Origin: Paenibacillus jilunlii
GTDB taxonomy: Bacteria; Bacillota; Bacilli; Paenibacillales; Paenibacillaceae
Direction: 5' to 3'
DNA length: 64,000 nucleotides
NCBI RefSeq assembly: GCF_900102965.1
Contig: NZ_FNGM01000005.1
Location: forward strand, 139,407 to 203,406
Part shown: in pieces, positions 1 through 8,686 of the stretch
Layout of the letters: the number at the start of each line of letters is the position of its first letter
Numbering within the stretch: the first letter of the stretch is position 1
Translations under genes and position numbers: made by a program
The notes under the pieces: model-generated
Told to the model about the DNA's origin: nothing
What the model saw: only the letters and a program-made list of their open reading frames with translations
Database searches by the model: none

Positions 1-807
1 GACCACCTTGCCTGGTACGGTATACGTTCCGGGTGCGGTAAAATCAATGCCTTGGGCATCCCATGCTACCTGTTTGTCTGCGGTGGAGCCGTCGGAGTAT
101 ACCGCAGTGGCTTTAACCGCTTTCAAATCTTCTGCAGAGGTGACGCTGACGCTCTCCGGCACGCAGATCTCAGTGTTGTGCAGCGGTGTCCAGGAAGCCT
201 GCACCGAGCGGCCGGTCCGGCTGTCCACCGATATCACATTTCCGGGATTAATTCCAGGCAGCGTTTCATCAGGCCGTTCTACCGCAAAGGCTTCAGCCGG
301 TTCCGGCGGTGAAATCCGTTCCGGCTTCATAAGATCGGACAAACGGTTCAAATAATAATTCCCCTCGTTGTCCCGCCAGCGTATCTCATATTCTTCGCCA
401 GTGCTGTTAAGGTGACATATGGCCTCTTTGACATAAAGCTCCTGGTGCAGCTGAACCAGACCCTGATTATGAAAGGTAACCAGATCCGGGGATGTCCACA
501 GAAGAATATGCCCTCTGCTGTCTTCGTCATCATTTCCGAGCGCATCAACTCTTACCGCGACAATGCCAAAAGAGCCGTCAGCCGTACGGAACAAATACGG
601 GTTTTTGAGTCCTTTTTCATGAATCACGTTGTTCTCATCGACGGTTGCCGAAGCGAATAGTATGCCATAGTTCCGGTTCAATGCTTGAAATTCGTTATGA
701 TCATCCGTACAGGCTAAATGAACACTGTTGCTGAGAGAATCGGTGTAATCCTGATCCGATTTGCGCGTATAGACGGCAAGCTTCATATGATTTTGCACCC
801 TAGTCAT
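1..807 (-). CDS. GH43-like glycosidase with bacterial Ig-like domain, partial (3' end outside window)
   Basis: I read this by translating the reverse strand; the frame stays open from the start to the window edge (269 codons). The N-terminal ~160 residues resemble the beta-propeller start of GH43-type arabinan/xylan hydrolases: an NYGILFASATV block, then KGLKNPYLFRTADGSFG and a SRGHILLWTSPDL strand. From about residue 200 the pattern (SVTSAEDLKAVKATAVYSDG, then a APGTYTV strand) is that of a Big_4 Ig-like domain. There is no signal peptide, so an intracellular enzyme is likely. I chose the ATG at 807 because AAGGG lies 8 bases upstream; an in-frame ATG at 813 sits too close to it. The gene is divergent from the GH8 gene. 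GH43 membership is an inference from sequence pattern; catalytic carboxylates were not assigned. Confidence 0.65.
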   Translation of the reverse strand, partial: MTRVQNHMKLAVYTRKSDQDYTDSLSNSVHLACTDDHNEFQALNRNYGILFASATVDENNVIHEKGLKNPYLFRTADGSFGIVAVRVDALGNDDEDSRGHILLWTSPDLVTFHNQGLVQLHQELYVKEAICHLNSTGEEYEIRWRDNEGNYYLNRLSDLMKPERISPPEPAEAFAVERPDETLPGINPGNVISVDSRTGRSVQASWTPLHNTEICVPESVSVTSAEDLKAVKATAVYSDGSTADKQVAWDAQGIDFTAPGTYTVPGKVV

Positions 808-953
808 AACCATCACCCTTACATTTTTTTGGCTTCACGGTTTGTCCCTTACAGTATAGTGATGCGCCTTGACTGAAGTCCATGACTTATAGCCACTTAA
901 CATTGATCTATACTAAGATTATAGGCCCAACCCGAATCACCTATAAATTCTAA

Positions 954-967
954 GGAAAACGCTTTAA
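954..967. promoter_or_regulatory. weak cre-like site between divergent GH43 and GH8 genes
   Basis: The 14-mer GGAAAACGCTTTAA matches the Bacillus catabolite-responsive element TGWAANCGNTNWCA at 12 of 14 positions. It lies in the divergent intergenic region, 60-75 bases before the GH8 start. A possible -10 hexamer TATACT is at 989-994. CcpA control is an inference from this match alone. Confidence 0.3.
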
Positions 968-1028
968 TTTCTATAGTTCCGGTTATGTTATACTTTGGGC
1001 AAAACCCTATCCATTGGAGGATTGTGTT

Positions 1029-2174
1029 ATGAATAGCTTCACAGAAGGCTCCTTCTATACGCGAGAATACAGAAACCTGTTTCTGGAAAACGGGATGTCG
1101 GAAGAGGCAATCCGGCACAGGCTTGACGACACCTGGAACGAATTGTTCTACGGTGCGCCCGATGTCCGAATCTACCATCCCATGGGTGACGATAAGGGCT
1201 ATATCGTGGATACCGGCAATACCGATGTGCGGACAGAGGGCATGTCCTACGGGATGATGATGGCTGTTCAAATGGACAAGCAGGAAGAATTCGACCGTCT
1301 CTGGAAGTTCGCCAAGGTATATATGCAGCATACGGAAGGCCGTTACAAGGATTATTTTGCCTGGCACTGCAAGCTGGACGGAACACGGCTGTCGCCCGGT
1401 CCGGCGCCGGACGGGGAAGAATTTTTCGCAATGGCGCTGTTCTTTGCCTCCAAGCGCTGGGGCGACGGCGCCGAACCGTTCAACTATTCCGAGCAGGCCC
1501 GAATCATCCTCCGCGCCTGTGTGCATAAAGGGGAAGACGGAGAGGGCGATCCGATGTGGGACCCGGCGACCAGGCTGATAAAATTCGTTCCTGAGACCCC
1601 TTTCAGCGACCCCTCCTACCATCTGCCCCATTTCTATGAATTATTTGCCCTGCAGGCGGATGAACAGGACAGAGCTTTCTGGAAAGAGGCTGCAGCCAGA
1701 AGCAGAGCTTATCTGCATAAGGCTTGCCATCCGGTAACCGGTCTTTCCCCCGAATATGCCAACTATGACGGAACCCCGGCTGAACCCCAGCCGCATGGAG
1801 ACTACCGCCACTTCTTCAGTGATGCTTACCGGGTCGCGGCCAACATCGGGCTGGACTATGAATGGTTCGGCTGTGACCCTTGGCAGGTGGAGCAGTCTAA
1901 CCGGATTCAGGCCTTTTTCCGGGATATTGATGTCGCCGATTACCGGCGCTACACGATTGACGGCCAGCCTTTTGAGGAGCCGTCCCTGCATCCAGTCGGC
2001 CTTCTGGCAACGCTGGCCATGGCCTCGCTCGCTGCCGATGGGCCGGATGCCGGACATTTCGTCAAGCTGTTCTGGAATACCCCGCTGCGGACCGGGGTCC
2101 GCAGGTATTACGACAACTGCCTATACTTCTTCAGCTTGCTGGCCCTAAGCGGAAACTACCGCATTTATTTATAA
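1029..2174 (+). CDS. GH8 reducing-end xylose-releasing exo-oligoxylanase
   Basis: This is probably the intracellular enzyme (EC 3.2.1.156) that removes xylose from the reducing end of xylo-oligosaccharides. The 381-residue protein matches the recalled Bacillus halodurans Rex enzyme almost end to end, starting with the TEGSFYTREYRNLF block. The general acid is E70 in RTEGMSYG and the base is D265 in HFFSDAYR; the LHPVG histidine of the Rex subgroup is present. There is no signal peptide. The ATG at 1029 is preceded by GGAGG at 1016-1020 (8-base spacing); an upstream in-frame start at 1014 lacks a ribosome site, and starting at 1029 places the catalytic Glu at 70 as in Rex. It is transcribed toward the YesMN pair and ends in its own terminator. 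Confidence 0.93.
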   Translation: MNSFTEGSFYTREYRNLFLENGMSEEAIRHRLDDTWNELFYGAPDVRIYHPMGDDKGYIVDTGNTDVRTEGMSYGMMMAVQMDKQEEFDRLWKFAKVYMQHTEGRYKDYFAWHCKLDGTRLSPGPAPDGEEFFAMALFFASKRWGDGAEPFNYSEQARIILRACVHKGEDGEGDPMWDPATRLIKFVPETPFSDPSYHLPHFYELFALQADEQDRAFWKEAAARSRAYLHKACHPVTGLSPEYANYDGTPAEPQPHGDYRHFFSDAYRVAANIGLDYEWFGCDPWQVEQSNRIQAFFRDIDVADYRRYTIDGQPFEEPSLHPVGLLATLAMASLAADGPDAGHFVKLFWNTPLRTGVRRYYDNCLYFFSLLALSGNYRIYL

Positions 2175-2182
2175 ATAGAAAC

Positions 2183-2247
2183 AAGAAATCGCTCTTTACA
2201 GGAGAATGAAGGCATAGTCCTCCTTCCTCTAAGGAGCGATTTCTTTT
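2183..2247 (+). terminator. terminator after the GH8 gene
   Basis: Outer arms AAGAAATCGCTC (2183-2194) and GAGCGATTTCTT (2234-2245) pair perfectly, an inner AGGAG/CCTCC pair extends the stem, and the right arm runs into TTTT. Confidence 0.75.
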
Positions 2248-2350
2248 GGGCATAAACCGAAGTTCTCATACACAATTCCGAGCCATTCTTGGATTCCGTT
2301 CTCGTGTGCAGCCCCCACTTCATTTACAACACTTCTTGGTGGCACTTTCA

Positions 2351-3109
2351 TTATTGGGAAAACCCGCCGGATGTACCGCCGCCATCAGCATTCCCCTCCG
2401 CTTCACCCTCTTCCCGGTAGGCGCCCGGCGTCATGCCCGTATACTTTTTGAATACTTTGGTGAAATAATGCTTATCTTCGAAACCGACCTTCTTTCCGAT
2501 GACGTTCACGGATAGCTGCCGCTGGGACCTGAGCAGCTTACGGGCCTCCTTGATCCGGAATGCGTTCAAATAACTCACAAACGTCTCACCCGTCACTTTC
2601 TTGAACAGGCTGCTGATGTAGTTCGGGTGAAGATTCATCAATTCGGCAAGATGGTCCAGTGACAGATCGTTCATATAATGGGTTTTGGTATAGGCCAAAA
2701 TGCGTTTCGCATGCCCTGAGCACTCCTGATCGGCTTCGGAAGGAAGCTCCTGGTTAATACGCGCCAATAGTACGGCAATCTCATTCTTGTCGATCGGCTT
2801 CAGCAGATAATCCACCACTCCCGTGCGGAGCGCCTTCCGTACATAGTCGAATTCATCGTAGCCCGTAAGGATTATAAAACGGTCGCACAGTCCATTGTCC
2901 CTGGCTGCCTCAATCAGCTCAAATCCATTTTTCTCCGGCATATGAAGATCCGTAACGGTCACATCCGGCATGTAGTCCTTCATGAGATCCAGTGCCTCAA
3001 AAGCGTTGTTCGCCTTGAACACCTCAGTCCCGAGCGGTGCCGCTTCACCGATGATCTTAACCAATCCGTTAAGGATAAGCGGCTCATCGTCTACAATCAA
3101 TACTCTCAT
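2351..3109 (-). CDS. YesN-type response regulator, REC plus AraC HTH
   Basis: Response regulator of 252 residues. An N-terminal receiver domain (MRVLIVDDEPL; phospho-acceptor D54 in VTVTDLHMP) is joined to a C-terminal AraC-type double helix-turn-helix at roughly 140-245, with the signature VIGKKVGFEDKHYFTKVFKKYTG. Such proteins bind DNA when phosphorylated and activate nearby sugar-transport operons. The start is the ATG at 3109, which overlaps the TGA of the kinase gene as ATGA, so translation is coupled; upstream in-frame codons would lie inside the kinase gene. The likely target is the adjacent ABC operon at 4952-8503 and perhaps the GH8 and GH43 genes. The assignment to that operon is inferred from position only. 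Confidence 0.9.
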   Translation of the reverse strand: MRVLIVDDEPLILNGLVKIIGEAAPLGTEVFKANNAFEALDLMKDYMPDVTVTDLHMPEKNGFELIEAARDNGLCDRFIILTGYDEFDYVRKALRTGVVDYLLKPIDKNEIAVLLARINQELPSEADQECSGHAKRILAYTKTHYMNDLSLDHLAELMNLHPNYISSLFKKVTGETFVSYLNAFRIKEARKLLRSQRQLSVNVIGKKVGFEDKHYFTKVFKKYTGMTPGAYREEGEAEGNADGGGTSGGFSQ

Positions 3110-4851
3110 GCCGGACCTGTCCCTCCTTTTGAGATGATGATGTTTAGGCATGTCCCCCGGTCCTGCTCACTGTCAATAACCAGCCGCGAGGAGCCGCCGA
3201 AGAACGATTTGATCCGTTCACTGACATTGAACAGCCCCACGCCTCCCCCATTCTCCGCGGCCGCTCTGTTGTCGCCCCCCCTTGCCAGCCGGGAGCGTAT
3301 TGCCAGCAGCTTGTCCTCCTGGATGCCTGTTCCGTTGTCCGTAATGGAGATGCGGATTTCATCTCCGGTTTCCCGGACCTGGAGCTTAATATGGACGGGC
3401 CTGAGTATGGCGGACGCCCCGTGAACGATGCTGTTCTCGACCAGAGGCTGAAGCATGAATCTTGGACAGTCAAGCTGCTCCGCATCCATGGCGACATCAA
3501 TCTCGTAGGTCAGTCTGTGCTGGAGCCGCATCTGGTGAATATTCAGATAGAAGATGACCGTTTCGATTTCTCTGGCCAGAACGGTCCGGTCCCCTTCCGA
3601 GGACAGGCTGTAACGCATCAGCTTGCCGAACCAGAACGAAATATCAGCTACTTCCTTGTCATTATTGGACTCAGCCAACATCCTGATCGTCTCAAGGGTA
3701 TTATAGAGAAAATGCGGTTTGATCTGGGCCTGAAGCACTTTATAAGCCGCTTCTTTATTCCGCAGCTCGGACCGGTGGACATTGTTGATCAGCTCGTCCA
3801 TGCGCTGGATCATCGTATTGTAGGTCGAGGTCAGAAATCCGATCTCATCCTGGCGGTTCGGTTTATCGTGCTTGCTGATGAACTGCTTCATATTATCGTC
3901 GTCCAGATTGCGCATATGTCTTGCAAGGAGCAGGATGCGTTTGGTAATTGTTGATGCGAGCGCATAATACACAAATGACAAGGCGGCAAGAAGCGCGATG
4001 ATCGTAAAGACCAAAATAATCTCCTTGCGCTTGATTGTGCGGAACACATCGTCAACCTTACCGGTCACGACGACCCTGACGCCCAGCTCCTCAATATACA
4101 ACTGATTCACAATGGTTTTATTGTTGATGAAATAGGGCCGGGTATCATTTGAACCGAGCAGCTTCCAGGTTGCCTTGTCAATTCCTGCCGGGGCGCCTTC
4201 CGCCGGCGGTACCCCCTGTTCGGGAAGCAGGAAGGCTTGCCAATTGTCTCTCCCCCCGGCCGCCTCGTACAATTTCCGGATCAGACCGCTGCCGACGCGC
4301 AGCTCAAGAAGTCCAATTTTCTCGGTAAAATTAGAGTTGTAAATGTTCTGGTAGAACATCAGCGAAGGCGCCGCCGCCCCCGGATCGGGCAGTATCCAAA
4401 TTCCTTGGCCGGGCTTCAGCGTGCGTGCGACCTCCTGGCCCTGCGGATCCAGAGATGAGATATCCAGAAAGCGGTCAGTAATCGGAAGCACCCGTTGTTT
4501 GGTCTTATAGATCCGAAAGCTCTCAATTTCGGGGTTGATAAACAGCGATTGGGTGATAACCGGACTGATATAACGGTTATAGGCGTAAATGCTGTGCAAA
4601 TCGGATTCATATACTCCGTCCAGATAATCCGTGACATACGGGTTATATTGCAGCATTCGCTGGATGGAGTCAATCCGGGTCAGGTCCATCTTCATATTGG
4701 CATGGGCCTGTTCCAGTATTTTTTGACGGCTTTGGACGAATTGATTGGTCAGGTTGCCGTAGATTTGGGAGTAATAGTAGTAACCGAACACGACAACTGG
4801 AATAAAAATCAGGATGACATATCCCAAAGTGATTTTACGAACGATGCTCAC
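3106..4851 (-). CDS. YesM-type sensor histidine kinase
   Basis: Membrane sensor kinase of 581 residues. It has a first TM helix at about 6-27, an extracellular sensor region at 28-275 and a second TM at 277-300, followed by a HAMP linker. The His_kinase (PF06580 type) box has H380 in AQIKPHFLYNTLE, and the HATPase_c domain shows PLVENSIVHGA, ITDNGTGI and GGGVGLFNVSERI. The GTG start at 4851 has GGGGG about 10 bases upstream. It presumably senses an extracellular sugar or the loaded binding protein and phosphorylates the overlapping YesN-type regulator. A terminator separates it from the upstream ABC operon, so part of its transcription may be read-through or from its own promoter. Confidence 0.92.
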   Translation of the reverse strand: MSIVRKITLGYVILIFIPVVVFGYYYYSQIYGNLTNQFVQSRQKILEQAHANMKMDLTRIDSIQRMLQYNPYVTDYLDGVYESDLHSIYAYNRYISPVITQSLFINPEIESFRIYKTKQRVLPITDRFLDISSLDPQGQEVARTLKPGQGIWILPDPGAAAPSLMFYQNIYNSNFTEKIGLLELRVGSGLIRKLYEAAGGRDNWQAFLLPEQGVPPAEGAPAGIDKATWKLLGSNDTRPYFINNKTIVNQLYIEELGVRVVVTGKVDDVFRTIKRKEIILVFTIIALLAALSFVYYALASTITKRILLLARHMRNLDDDNMKQFISKHDKPNRQDEIGFLTSTYNTMIQRMDELINNVHRSELRNKEAAYKVLQAQIKPHFLYNTLETIRMLAESNNDKEVADISFWFGKLMRYSLSSEGDRTVLAREIETVIFYLNIHQMRLQHRLTYEIDVAMDAEQLDCPRFMLQPLVENSIVHGASAILRPVHIKLQVRETGDEIRISITDNGTGIQEDKLLAIRSRLARGGDNRAAAENGGGVGLFNVSERIKSFFGGSSRLVIDSEQDRGTCLNIIISKGGTGPA

Positions 4852-4910
4852 GGTGACGAATCCCCCTGAATCCCGGATTGGTTTCTTCTAAACGTACCAT
4901 GAACAAGCAA

Positions 4911-4942
4911 AACCCGGTAGAGGCATGGCGCCTCTACCGGTT
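4911..4942 (-). terminator. terminator between ABC operon 1 and the kinase gene
   Basis: The arms CCGGTAGAGGC and GCCTCTACCGG pair perfectly around a 5-base loop; on the minus strand the hairpin is followed by TTTTGC. It lies just past the stop of the binding-protein gene. Confidence 0.75.
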
Positions 4943-4951
4943 GTCCTTGGC

Positions 4952-6565
4952 TTACTTGAACAAATCCTTCTTTTTCTCATAGGTTGCATTGGCCCAATCT
5001 ACCAGCTTCTGCAGTCCCATATTCTCTGCGTTCTTAACCATACTGTTGTAATTCGCCACTGCTTCCTCTTCAGATTCCGCGAGGTAAATTTTGACCTTCT
5101 CATTTTTGACCATCTCGTCAATCTTGGTCTTAATCGTCTTCTCCTCGGAATCCGGCTGTGTCTGGATTAGGCCGATTTGCGGCTTATAGACAGTGATGGC
5201 TTTGGTTTCCATCAGGGCCTGGGTCTTCTGTAAGCCGGGAACATAGGATAGCATGCCTTCTGTAACACCGTCGTTATACAGGTACCACCACTTGATGCCG
5301 TTGCCGTTAACGAAATCCGCATCGGAAGGGTTGTATTTCAGATCCGGATGCCCTTCATTATTCCAGGTCCAATGCTCCCCTTCAACTCCGAACATCGTCA
5401 GCTTCTTACCCTCATCGCTTGCCAGATACTGCAGGAATTTGATCGAGGTTTCCGGATCTTTATTTTTCTTGGTGATGAACGTTCCGGCAAAGCCAAGCCC
5501 CGTACTTACAACCTTTGCGTCTTTTGACAAAGCGCTGGGCAGCATTTTGAACGTGAATGTGCCGCTTCCGCTGCTTTTGATCTTGATGTTGTCCGTATCC
5601 GCTGTGGCCACCGTATGGCTGTGGGCGAACGCTTTGCCGTTGGTCGCATACTGGTCATCAATCTGATCGTTCGCCAGCGCGAAATTTTCGGCCAAAATGT
5701 ATCCGTTGCGGTACAGGCTGTTCATAAACTTGAAGAACTCCAGCATTTTGGGCTGCCGAATGGAATAATCGACTTTTCCATCCTCTTCATACCAGCCATC
5801 CAGAAGGACTTCCGTGCCGAACTGTTGGAGGAAATATTGCTCCAGCCAGTCTTTGTCCATGATGAGCGGCACCATGTCCGGGTATTTCTTCTTAACCATA
5901 CCCAGCACTTTCACAAAATCATCCAGCGAATTGATCGGCGGATTGCCCAGCTCTTTCATGATATCTTCCCGTACGGCAATCCCCGGATTGCCGTCGCTGC
6001 CGATCGAATACTTGTTTTGTTTCATTTCCTCCTGTGTAGCGAAGGAATTCCGGACCGTATAGAAGTTGCCGTCGTCCATGGTATGAATCGCAATTCTCGT
6101 CTTGTCGATCTTGAAATCCGGCGCATATTTCCCGATCAGCTCATTCCATGGATACGAGAGCTTCGAATCCGACAACCGGCCAACGTTGGAATAGGTAAAG
6201 ACAAGATCCGGGAGGTCGCCGGAAGCGATCATCAGCGGAAGCTGCTTGTCATCTGTTGCGACTGTAACCTTCAGCTTCACCCCTGTTTTCTCGGTGATTT
6301 TATCTGCAACGGGTCCTTTCCATTCTTTCACCGGATACCAGGGTGCATCGATGAACAGGGACAATTCCTTCACCTGGCCGTTGCCCGAATCCCCTGCCGC
6401 GCCAGTATTATCCTTGTTGCCGGCATTGTCTCCCTGCGCCGCATTGTCCGATTTGCTTCCCTGGTTCCCGTTCCCGCCGCCGTTACCGCAGGCGGACAGG
6501 AGCGAGATCATCATGATGGCCGCCAATACTGCCGCAAGCATCTTGTAGCTTCTGATTGTTTTCAA
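4952..6565 (-). CDS. sugar ABC transporter substrate-binding lipoprotein (LplA type), set 1
   Basis: Extracellular binding lipoprotein of 537 residues. The signal peptide ends in the lipobox LLSAC, followed by a low-complexity G/N/D linker at about 25-60 and then a long family-1 solute-binding domain of the LplA kind. This size and layout are typical of Paenibacillus oligosaccharide transporters that lack a dedicated ATPase and share MsmX. It is the third gene of an operon with two permeases. The TTG start at 6565 has GGGGGAG 5 bases upstream. The neighbouring GH8 and GH43 genes suggest xylo- or arabinoxylo-oligosaccharides as ligand, which is inference. Confidence 0.9.
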   Translation of the reverse strand: MKTIRSYKMLAAVLAAIMMISLLSACGNGGGNGNQGSKSDNAAQGDNAGNKDNTGAAGDSGNGQVKELSLFIDAPWYPVKEWKGPVADKITEKTGVKLKVTVATDDKQLPLMIASGDLPDLVFTYSNVGRLSDSKLSYPWNELIGKYAPDFKIDKTRIAIHTMDDGNFYTVRNSFATQEEMKQNKYSIGSDGNPGIAVREDIMKELGNPPINSLDDFVKVLGMVKKKYPDMVPLIMDKDWLEQYFLQQFGTEVLLDGWYEEDGKVDYSIRQPKMLEFFKFMNSLYRNGYILAENFALANDQIDDQYATNGKAFAHSHTVATADTDNIKIKSSGSGTFTFKMLPSALSKDAKVVSTGLGFAGTFITKKNKDPETSIKFLQYLASDEGKKLTMFGVEGEHWTWNNEGHPDLKYNPSDADFVNGNGIKWWYLYNDGVTEGMLSYVPGLQKTQALMETKAITVYKPQIGLIQTQPDSEEKTIKTKIDEMVKNEKVKIYLAESEEEAVANYNSMVKNAENMGLQKLVDWANATYEKKKDLFK

Positions 6566-6592
6566 ACTAACTCCCCCATTTGTAATTGAATA

Positions 6593-6612
6593 TATTAAAG
6601 CAAGCGCTTTAA
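6593..6612. promoter_or_regulatory. palindromic operator-like site before the set 1 binding-protein gene
   Basis: Arms ATTAAAGC and GCTTTAAT flank a short AAGC centre, just ahead of the ribosome site of the binding-protein gene and behind the permease stop. It could be a cre-like or LacI-type operator, or a small mRNA hairpin that sets binding-protein expression above permease level. Confidence 0.3.
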
Positions 6613-6629
6613 TATTGAAACTGCTTTTC

Positions 6630-7511
6630 TCAGCCTTTTACGGAACCAAGCATAATGCCATGCACGAAATACTTCTGCAGGAATGGATACACACAGATGA
6701 TTGGCACGATGGAGACTACCATCGCCGTTACCTGCAAGGAGAAGCTGGTCACGCCTGCCGAAGAACTGTTGGCCGCGGCAATGGCATCCATTGGAGAATT
6801 GCTCTTGTTAATGACTTCCATCATGCGGAAGGCAAGCGTCCGCAGGTTCTCCGACTGGACGAAATAGGCGGAGTCCAGCCAGGAATTCCATTGGCCCACA
6901 CCCATGAACAGTGCCATTGTGGCAAGCAGCGGCATGGATACCGGCAGGATGATCCGGAAGAAGATGACGAATTCACCGGCGCCGTCAATGTGGGCGGATT
7001 CCTTCAGCTCGCCGGGAATTTCCCGGAAGAATGAGATCGCAATGAGCAGGAAGAACGTGCTGAGCATCGACGGAATGATATAGACGCCAAACGAATTCAG
7101 CAGACCGATCGAGCGCAGCACCACGTAGTAAGGGATCAGGCCGCCGGAGAAATACATCGCAAAGATGATGATTGTAAAATACACTTTGCTGAACAGCAGG
7201 TCGCGGTGCGAAAGTCCGTAAGCCACCAGGCTTGTCAGCAGCAGCCCCAGGGCTGTACCCGAAATCGTCCGGACAATCGTGACCATGAAGGCACGATACC
7301 ATTTAGGATCGTCCAAAAACATTTTATAATTCTCCAGAGTAAAGCTTCGCGGCCAGAGATAGACGCCCCCCAGAAGAGAATCCGATCCTTTGTTGAATGA
7401 AGCGATCAGGACATAATAGAACGGGTACAGCATGGTGAGCATGATAATGAAGAGGATGGTATAAACAACGCTGTCCAAAAGCAGGTCTTTCTGTCTTTGA
7501 CTCTTGAGCAC
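6630..7511 (-). CDS. sugar ABC transporter permease (LplC/YtcP type), set 1
   Basis: Inner-membrane permease of 293 residues with about six TM helices. The cytoplasmic EAA loop reads KESAHIDGAGEFVIFFRIILP. The C-terminus (QKYFVHGIMLGSVKG) is the usual ending of the YtcP/LplC subfamily. The GTG start at 7511 is preceded by AGGAGG with 7-base spacing. It lies 17 bases after the first permease and 64 bases before the binding-protein gene, and pairs with both to import an oligosaccharide. Confidence 0.92.
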   Translation of the reverse strand: MLKSQRQKDLLLDSVVYTILFIIMLTMLYPFYYVLIASFNKGSDSLLGGVYLWPRSFTLENYKMFLDDPKWYRAFMVTIVRTISGTALGLLLTSLVAYGLSHRDLLFSKVYFTIIIFAMYFSGGLIPYYVVLRSIGLLNSFGVYIIPSMLSTFFLLIAISFFREIPGELKESAHIDGAGEFVIFFRIILPVSMPLLATMALFMGVGQWNSWLDSAYFVQSENLRTLAFRMMEVINKSNSPMDAIAAANSSSAGVTSFSLQVTAMVVSIVPIICVYPFLQKYFVHGIMLGSVKG

Positions 7512-7528
7512 GGCTCCTCCTCCTTTCC

Positions 7529-8503
7529 CTAGAATAAACTTGAGCCTGACATCCGTTTGGCGATAAAGTTACTTGAGAATATTAATACCACCGAGATGAC
7601 CGACTGGATTAAATCAATAGCCGCTGCATAAGAGAACCGTCCGTCCCTCAGCCCCACCTTGAACGCATAGGTCTGCACAATTTCCGAAGTCGGATTGTTG
7701 ATGCTGTTGCCGAACAGGTACGCCTGCTCGAAATTGGAGCCAACCAGCCCCCCTCCAAGAATACTGCCGATCGTCAACACCAGCACCACCACGATGGTTC
7801 CCTTCATCCCCGGCAGCGTGATATGACGGATACGGGCAAGTCTTCCTGCCCCGTCAATCTCAGCCGCTTCGTACAGCGCCGGATTAATGCCGGTAATGGC
7901 TGCCAGGAAAATGATCGTCCACCAGCCCATTTCCTTCCAGATGGCGCTTCCGACTGCCAGTCCCCAGAAATAGTTCGGGCCTGTCAGAATATTAAGCGGC
8001 TCGCGGATGAAGCCGAGGCTCATCAGGGCTTTGTTGACCACACCGACGTCCGCGGACAGAAAGGCATAAGAAACACCGACCACCACGACCCAGGAGATAA
8101 AATGCGGCAGATAGCTGACCGTCTGAACGAACCGTTTGAAGGCCATGTTCTTCACTTCATTGAGCATAATGGCGAGCAGAATCGGCGCCGGAAAAGCGAA
8201 GATCACCTTCAGAAAGCTCAGGACCAGCGTATTGCGGACAATTTTGCCGAACTGATAATCATGTACAAATTCATCAAAATACTTCAGCCCCACCCAATCA
8301 CTTGTAAAAATTCCTTTGATGCCGCTAGAAATGCTGTAATCTTTAAACGCCATCAGAATCCCGAACATCGGCGTGTACGAAAAAATCACAAGGAACACCA
8401 TGCCGAGTCCGACAAATAAATGAAGCATCTTTTGTTTTTTGAACCGCTTCCATAACCGGCCGCTGTCGGCCTGCGGGCTGATGGGCTGTGTCTCCAGTTG
8501 CAT
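7529..8503 (-). CDS. sugar ABC transporter permease (LplB/YteP type), set 1
   Basis: Inner-membrane permease of 324 residues, first gene of the operon. An N-terminal basic stretch (RLWKRFKKQK) precedes six TM helices; the EAA loop is YEAAEIDGAGRLARIRHITLP. The C-terminal SNFIAKRMSGSSLF ending is typical of the LplB partner. The ATG at 8503 has GGAGGGG 5 bases upstream. No ATP-binding subunit is encoded nearby, as is normal for transporters sharing MsmX. Confidence 0.92.
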   Translation of the reverse strand: MQLETQPISPQADSGRLWKRFKKQKMLHLFVGLGMVFLVIFSYTPMFGILMAFKDYSISSGIKGIFTSDWVGLKYFDEFVHDYQFGKIVRNTLVLSFLKVIFAFPAPILLAIMLNEVKNMAFKRFVQTVSYLPHFISWVVVVGVSYAFLSADVGVVNKALMSLGFIREPLNILTGPNYFWGLAVGSAIWKEMGWWTIIFLAAITGINPALYEAAEIDGAGRLARIRHITLPGMKGTIVVVLVLTIGSILGGGLVGSNFEQAYLFGNSINNPTSEIVQTYAFKVGLRDGRFSYAAAIDLIQSVISVVLIFSSNFIAKRMSGSSLF

Positions 8504-8567
8504 ATGCGCCCCTCCTTTATCTGTAGTTTACCCTCCCGGACAACGGCGGCGTAAGCCAACATTCTTA

Positions 8568-8581
8568 AGAAAGCGTTGTCA
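8568..8581. promoter_or_regulatory. candidate cre site upstream of ABC operon 1
   Basis: AGAAAGCGTTGTCA matches TGWAANCGNTNWCA at 13 of 14 positions. It lies 65-78 bases ahead of the first permease start, a normal place for CcpA repression of a sugar operon. Confidence 0.5.
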
Positions 8582-8603
8582 TTTTTGAATATCCGCAACA
8601 CAA

Positions 8604-8637
8604 AAACAGCGATACTCCGGTTAGCGGAACATCGCTG
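8604..8637 (-). terminator. terminator after the NIF3-family gene
   Basis: On the minus strand CAGCGAT and ATCGCTG arms, with an inner CCG/CGG pair, are followed by TTTTTG. It ends the second ABC transporter operon before the promoter region of the first. Confidence 0.7.
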
Positions 8638-8686
8638 CATATGTTTTTGAATCTGTCTCCCTCATGCTGCGGCTCGGTGGTTCAGC